Assembly (NCBI RefSeq): GCF_009834125.1
Contig: NZ_CP047146.1
Location: forward strand, 5,139,501 to 5,203,500
DNA: 64,000 bases
Reading direction: 5' to 3'
Source: Streptomyces sp. GS7
GTDB taxonomy: Bacteria; Actinomycetota; Actinomycetes; Streptomycetales; Streptomycetaceae
The stretch's first letter is position 1. The number at the start of each line of letters is the position of its first letter. The notes beneath the pieces are model-generated. The model ran no database searches and was not told the origin of the DNA. It saw only the letters and a program-made list of their open reading frames with translations. The position numbers and the translations under genes are program-made. Of the stretch, positions 59,434 through 64,000 are shown one piece after another.

Positions 59434-62322
59434 TCAGCGCTGTCCGCGCGGCCGCGGCACCTGCCGTGGCGCCGGAGCCCCGCGGACGCCCGGGGAGCGG
59501 AGGACCTGGGCGAGCTGGGCGCGCTCGGCGATGTCCAGCTTGCGGTACACGCTTGTCAGATGCGTCTCGACCGTGCGCACGGTGACGTGCAGCGACTGTG
59601 CGATCGAACGGTTGCCGGCGCCGCCGGCGGCGAGGCCGGCGACCTTGCGTTCCATGCTGGTGAGCAGGTCCAGGGGCGAGGTGGTCATCCTCCGCATGCG
59701 GCCGCCCGCCGCCAACAGGGCGCCGCGGGCCTGCTGCCCCAGCGCGAGGGCGCCGCAGCGCTGCGCGAGGTCGGCCGCGGCGCGCAGGTGCTCGCGTGCG
59801 GCGCGGCGGTCGTCGGCCGCCAACAGGGACCGGCCCAGGACGAGTTCGGCGCGGGCGTGGTCGACGCGGGCCGGAGAGGCGGACAGCTCCCGCACCGCCT
59901 CGCCCAGCAGTTCCACACCCTCCTCGCCCGGAGTGGCCACGCCGCGGGCCAGAGCGGCCAGGCCCAGGGCGCGCGAGGTACCCCAGCGCCGGGCGAGCCG
60001 CGTGCCGTGCGCGGCGGGCTCCTGGGCCTCCTCGGCGCGGCCCAGTTCCGCGAGCACGCAGGCCGCCTCCGCCCACCAGGGCAGGTATGCCGCGTTGCGC
60101 ACTTCGGCCTCCTCCAGTGACCTGCCGCACTCGCGGAACAGCGCCAGTGCGCCCTCCGCGTCCCCCAAGGCGTGGCGGGTCCGGCCGAGGACCATGAGGT
60201 AGCGGTGGTGGGTCCACATGTACGGGTCGCGCCAGACGGGTTCGGTGCCGGTCAGCAGCTTCTCGGCGTGCACGGCCTCGCCCCGGTCCACCAGTACGCC
60301 GGCCAGCGCCAGGCGCGGCAGGACCACGGTCCCCGCCCACCGTTCCGCGCCGCTGATCTGCACCGCCGTCCTGGCGTCCGCGAGCGCTTCGGGGAGCGCG
60401 CCCAGGCCGTGCAGGAGCATGGCGCGGGTGGCCAGGGCCACGGAGTAGGTCCATACCGCGGAGTTCTCCCGGCCGTGCCGCAGGAGACGGTCCAGCTCGT
60501 GCAGCGCGTCGTCGGTGTGGTCGGCGAGGCCCAGGACGAAGGCGGAGTTGATCAGGGACCAGCTCTTCAGGGGGAGTTGGGAGAAACTCGCCACGCGCTG
60601 GGCGCACTGCACCGCCGCTTCGGGGGCCTGGCCGTCGAGTGCCGTCAGGACGGCCATCGCCGCCAGCTTCTGCCGCTGGGCGGGGGTGTCGCCCTCGGGG
60701 ACGGTCATCGTCGCGGCCCGCTTCCGTGTCGCGGCGATCGTGCTGCGGCCATGCGAGCCCACGATCAGGAGCACCGACTCGACGAGCGTGCGCAGTTCCC
60801 GGTCGGCGGGCAGCGGGTCGGGGCCGAGTTCGGCGTCGAGCGCGCCCAGGACGTCCTCCAGCATGCCCAGCGCGGCGGAGCCCTCGCGCGCGGCCAGGGA
60901 GGTGGTGCCGAACTGCGCGGCGATCCTCGCCCGGGTGCGGACGTCGACGCTCGGCGCCAGCGCCCCGCGCAGCAGGCGGATGGCCTCGGACGGGTCGGTT
61001 TCGGCCAGCACTCCGGCCAGCCGGACGCGGACCTCCACGCTGCCGGGGTCCCCTTCCAGTACCCGGTACAGGTAGCGGGCCGCGGTTTCCGGGGCGCCGC
61101 GCGCCTCGGCCTGTGCCGCGGCTTCCAACAGGACGCCGGGCATCCACGGTTCGCGGATCCAGGGCAGCGGCAGGAGGTGCTCGGCGACGTCCTCGGCGGG
61201 ACGGCCCGCGTCGCTCAGGAGCAGCGCGGCCCGGGTGCGCAGGTCCGACAGCCCCCGGGCGTCCAGGGGTGCCAGCACCGCCGCCCGCACCGCGTCGTCC
61301 ATCAGGTGCCTGCCGCCGGCTGCCAGCAGTCCGGCCTCGCGCAGCACCGTCAGGGCGTCCTCGACGACCTCGGCGGGGACGGCGGCCAGGGGCCCGACGC
61401 GGTCGGCGCCCCGCTCACCGAGGACCGCCACCGCCCGCGCGACCTCGCCGACCCAGGGCGGGCGACGGTCCAGGAGATCGCGTGCCCAGCGCGCCAGGAC
61501 GCGGGAGCCGCTCCCGGCGATCCGGTCGGCGCCGCCTTCGCTCGGGCCGGCTCCCTCGGCCCGCAGCGCGCTCAGCAGGCGGTCCAGGAGGTGGGGGTTG
61601 CCACGGGTCACGGCCCAGGCACCGGTGGCGTAGGCGGGGGCGGCGGGCTCCGGGAAGCACCGCCGTACGGCCTCGGCGACATCCGTCTCGGTCAGCGGGC
61701 GCAGGCGCAGCGTCGTGGTGCGGTGGTGGGCGATGAGGTCCGCCAGGGCGCGGCCGGCCGGGACGCCGTGCGCGAGGGCCGCGGCCTCGGTCTGCTGGGT
61801 GAGGACGACGAGCAGGGGGAGGGCGTGAGCCCGGCGCAGCAGGAAGTCCAGCCAGCGCAGGGAGAGTTCGTCGCAGTGGTGGACGTCGTCCAGGGCCAGG
61901 ACCAGCGGGCGGCGGCTCAGTGCGTCCGCCGCGAGCCGGTACAGGCCGTGGAACGCGTGCTGGACGGCGGGAGCGTGCGGCGGCTCACCGGCCAGCGCGC
62001 CGGGGACGAGGGCGCGGCGGGCGTACCGGGCGGCGCCTTCCCGCGCGGTCGGCCCGAGCAGGGTGCGTACGCCGCCCAAGGAGTCGCCCGCGGTGCCCTC
62101 TTCGCACGAGCCGTGCAGAACCGTCGCGTGCCGGCAGGCGTCCCCACTGAGGAAGGCGTGCAAGAGAGCGGACTTGCCGATCCCGGTGGAGCCGGTCACG
62201 ACCGCCGAGCGTGCGCACCCTCGGCGCGCCGCGTGGGCAAGGCGGTTGAGCGCCCGGACATCATCGACGCGGCCGACCAAGCCGCTGGCTAAACCGGAAT
62301 TGCCGATCCGGTCTCGCACCAT
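59434..62322 (-). CDS. nysRI: LAL-family LuxR regulator, NysRI/AmphRI-like, with a TTA codon
   Basis: A 962-aa LAL regulator (NysRI is about 966), first gene of the RI-RII-RIII operon. The P-loop is intact: GSTGIGKSALL from residue 44, Lys 50, Ser 51. Walker B is LVLALDDVHHCDE near 138-150. A TPR-rich middle follows, then a C-terminal HTH (LTSMERKVAGLAAGGAGNRSIAQSLHVTVRTVETHL) near 888-925. ATG 62322 has GAGGAG 5 nt upstream. Codon 11 is TTA, the rare leucine codon read by the developmentally controlled bldA tRNA. It is the only in-frame TTA I found in the window, so production of the whole regulatory operon may be tied to morphological development. Confidence 0.92.
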   Translation of the reverse strand: MVRDRIGNSGLASGLVGRVDDVRALNRLAHAARRGCARSAVVTGSTGIGKSALLHAFLSGDACRHATVLHGSCEEGTAGDSLGGVRTLLGPTAREGAARYARRALVPGALAGEPPHAPAVQHAFHGLYRLAADALSRRPLVLALDDVHHCDELSLRWLDFLLRRAHALPLLVVLTQQTEAAALAHGVPAGRALADLIAHHRTTTLRLRPLTETDVAEAVRRCFPEPAAPAYATGAWAVTRGNPHLLDRLLSALRAEGAGPSEGGADRIAGSGSRVLARWARDLLDRRPPWVGEVARAVAVLGERGADRVGPLAAVPAEVVEDALTVLREAGLLAAGGRHLMDDAVRAAVLAPLDARGLSDLRTRAALLLSDAGRPAEDVAEHLLPLPWIREPWMPGVLLEAAAQAEARGAPETAARYLYRVLEGDPGSVEVRVRLAGVLAETDPSEAIRLLRGALAPSVDVRTRARIAAQFGTTSLAAREGSAALGMLEDVLGALDAELGPDPLPADRELRTLVESVLLIVGSHGRSTIAATRKRAATMTVPEGDTPAQRQKLAAMAVLTALDGQAPEAAVQCAQRVASFSQLPLKSWSLINSAFVLGLADHTDDALHELDRLLRHGRENSAVWTYSVALATRAMLLHGLGALPEALADARTAVQISGAERWAGTVVLPRLALAGVLVDRGEAVHAEKLLTGTEPVWRDPYMWTHHRYLMVLGRTRHALGDAEGALALFRECGRSLEEAEVRNAAYLPWWAEAACVLAELGRAEEAQEPAAHGTRLARRWGTSRALGLAALARGVATPGEEGVELLGEAVRELSASPARVDHARAELVLGRSLLAADDRRAAREHLRAAADLAQRCGALALGQQARGALLAAGGRMRRMTTSPLDLLTSMERKVAGLAAGGAGNRSIAQSLHVTVRTVETHLTSVYRKLDIAERAQLAQVLRSPGVRGAPAPRQVPRPRGQR
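62290..62292 (-). promoter_or_regulatory. TTA leucine codon (bldA control point) in RI
   Basis: The coding strand reads GGT TTA GCC at codons 10-12 of RI. In Streptomyces TTA is read only by the bldA tRNA, which accumulates late. A TTA this close to the start stops translation early when bldA tRNA is absent and could be polar on RII and RIII. Confidence 0.85.
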
Positions 62323-62454
62323 AGGGCTCCTCGCACCTCGGAGATACAGCCGATATGGCGGGACTCCACCACATCACGCTGCAAATCACCCGAAAGAGTG
62401 ATGTCCGACGTACGTCAGAGTACATGATCACAGAATCGCTGGCCAGGACGCCTC
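62323..62454 (-). promoter_or_regulatory. Likely promoter region of the RI-RII-RIII operon
   Basis: 132 bp between the thioesterase stop and the RI start. It is AT-richer than its surroundings and contains the perfect palindrome GACGTACGTC at 62407-62416, about 85-95 bp upstream of the RI ATG. No PimM-type operator is present. Read-through from the thioesterase gene is also possible. Confidence 0.5.
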
Positions 62455-63222
62455 TCAGCGTGTCAACTCCCCGGCGGCGGTGAGGTGTCCACGCAGCAGC
62501 GCCAGCACGGCGGGGGCCTGGGAGCCGAGGAAGAAGTGGCCGCCCGGATAGACCTGGAGGTCGAACGCGCCCGTGGTGTGCGCGCGCCAGTCCCCGGCCT
62601 CCTCCAGCGTGGTCTTGGGGTCGGCGTCACCGGTCAACGCGGTGATCGGCGCCTTGATCGTCGCCCCGGGAGCGCAGCGGTAGGTCTCCACCGCGGTGTA
62701 GTCGCTGCGGATCGCCGGGAGGATCATGCGCAGCAACTCCTCGTCGCCCAGCAGTGAGGCGTCCGTACCGGAGAGCAGCTTCAGTTCGGCGACGATCCCG
62801 TCGTCGTCGCGCCGGTGCACGCTTTCCGCCCGGTAGCGCGAGGGCGCACGCCGTCCCGAGGCGAAGAGGTGCGTCAGTTCGCCGCCGTCGGCCTCCAGCC
62901 GCCGGGCCACCTCGAAGGCGACCATGGCGCCCATGCTGTGCCCGAAGAACGCCGTCGGCAGCGACCCGATCCGGTCCCGCAGGGCCGCGTAGACCTGATC
63001 GGCCATGGTTCCGATGTCGCCGGGGCTGGTCTCGGTGCGCCGGTCCTGACGGCCGGGGTACTGCACCGCCAGAACCTCCGCCACGGGCGACAGTTGTACT
63101 GACACCGGGAAGAAGAACGAGGCCGAACCACCCGCGTGCGGAAAGCAGACGAGCTGGCGCGGGCGGTCCGGCGCAGGGTGGTAGCACCGGGCCCAGAGCC
63201 CTTCCGCCGTGGTTCTCGTCAT
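62455..63222 (-). CDS. pimI: Type II (editing) thioesterase, PimI/NysE-like
   Basis: A 255-aa discrete alpha/beta-hydrolase that clears misprimed acyl groups from stalled PKS carrier proteins. Motifs: oxyanion region FPHAGGSASFF (27-37), nucleophile GHSMG with Ser 96, acidic residue in TGDADP (Asp 199/201) and YPGGHFFL with His 229. Start ATG 63222 has GGAGGAGG 9 nt upstream; the open frame reaches 63417 but has no better start. It lies upstream of the LAL operon, the same neighbour order as nysE-nysRI-RII-RIII. A PimM-like site sits about 104 bp upstream; pimI is a known PimM target. Distinct from the macrolactonising TE fused to module 12. Confidence 0.93.
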   Translation of the reverse strand: MTRTTAEGLWARCYHPAPDRPRQLVCFPHAGGSASFFFPVSVQLSPVAEVLAVQYPGRQDRRTETSPGDIGTMADQVYAALRDRIGSLPTAFFGHSMGAMVAFEVARRLEADGGELTHLFASGRRAPSRYRAESVHRRDDDGIVAELKLLSGTDASLLGDEELLRMILPAIRSDYTAVETYRCAPGATIKAPITALTGDADPKTTLEEAGDWRAHTTGAFDLQVYPGGHFFLGSQAPAVLALLRGHLTAAGELTR

Positions 63223-63325
63223 AGCGCTGATTCCTCCTCCTCGCGAGGGCGCCGGACCGTCCCGCCGGGATGCGGCGGCCGGACACCGGCTCCTGTGGTC
63301 CACCCGCCCATTCCACAGGGAGGAA

Positions 63326-63342
63326 TGCGGGAAATCACCTAG
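63326..63342. promoter_or_regulatory. PimM-like operator with one extra base, upstream of the thioesterase
   Basis: On the minus strand the site reads CTAGGTGATTTCCCGCA. Removing one T restores a 14-of-16 match to the PimM consensus. It lies about 104 bp before the thioesterase start, the same distance as other sites here. The one-base spacer change may weaken binding. Confidence 0.5.
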
Positions 63343-63401
63343 TTTCCATGCTCTGCGTGACGGCTGCCCGCCCGTCGAGAAGCCGTACGGGATACACCCG
63401 G

Positions 63402-63443
63402 GGGCGGGGGCCCGCACGCCGGCGGTACCCCGTGCGCCCGCCC
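63402..63443 (-). terminator. Hairpin terminator of the GDP-mannose dehydratase gene
   Basis: Interrupted stem: GGGCGGG (63402-63408) with CCCGCCC (63437-63443), then CGCACG (63413-63418) with CGTGCG (63431-63436). It begins 2 bp beyond the dehydratase stop codon and separates that gene from the thioesterase promoter. Confidence 0.6.
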
Positions 63444-63445
63444 GA

Positions 63446-64000
<555 letters not shown>

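Overview
The window is about 64 kb of very GC-rich actinomycete DNA, almost certainly Streptomyces. It lies inside a type I polyketide gene cluster for a mycosamine-bearing polyene macrolide. The organism call rests on high GC, strong third-position G/C bias, LAL-type LuxR regulators, a lone TTA codon in a regulator and modular PKS genes with actinomycete docking segments. No database search was possible; names are from recognised motifs, domain order, protein lengths and remembered family sequences.

Layout, left to right. (1) 1-8875 (-): the start of a PimS1-type PKS, cut by the left edge. It shows one reducing module without DH, then most of a DH-KR module. (2) 9134-11952 (+): a 397-aa P450 of the PimD 4,5-epoxidase type and a 458-aa mycosaminyltransferase of the PimK/NysDI type, each with its own likely promoter and terminator. 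(3) 12313-52424 (-): three PKS genes in transcriptional order PimS2-like (9,499 aa, six modules), PimS3-like (1,817 aa, one module) and PimS4-like (2,033 aa, one module plus chain-releasing TE). (4) 52770-62322 (-): a PAS-LuxR regulator (PimM type) and three LAL regulators in the nystatin order RI-RII-RIII. (5) 62455-63222 (-): type II thioesterase. (6) 63446-64000 (-): the C-terminal half of GDP-mannose 4,6-dehydratase, cut by the right edge.

How the genes fit together. The visible module order is mod1 KR; mod2 DH-KR; [mod3-4 off the left edge]; mod5 DH-KR; mod6 KR; mod7 methylmalonyl + KR; mod8 KR; mod9 dead KR; mod10 KR; mod11 DH-KR; mod12 DH-KR-TE. This is the pimaricin (natamycin)/lucensomycin plan: a C25 oxygen, a C16-C23 tetraene, C15-OH for mycosamine, a C12 methyl to become a carboxyl, C11-OH, a C9 ketone for the hemiketal, C7-OH, C4=C5 to be epoxidised by the PimD-like P450, and C2=C3 next to the lactone. 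Loading protein, modules 3-4, perosamine/mycosamine aminotransferase, the C12-methyl oxidase with its ferredoxin, and exporters are not in the window. The C25 side chain, and so the exact product, cannot be read here.

The most notable features are: a pimaricin-type assembly line joined to a nystatin-type TE-RI-RII-RIII regulatory block plus PimM; a set of near-consensus PimM operators in front of the structural genes; stepwise loss of the Walker A motif across the LAL proteins; one TTA (bldA) codon at codon 11 of RI; and long near-identical DNA blocks shared by modules 9, 11 and 12 that look like recent gene conversion, one with atypical codon usage.
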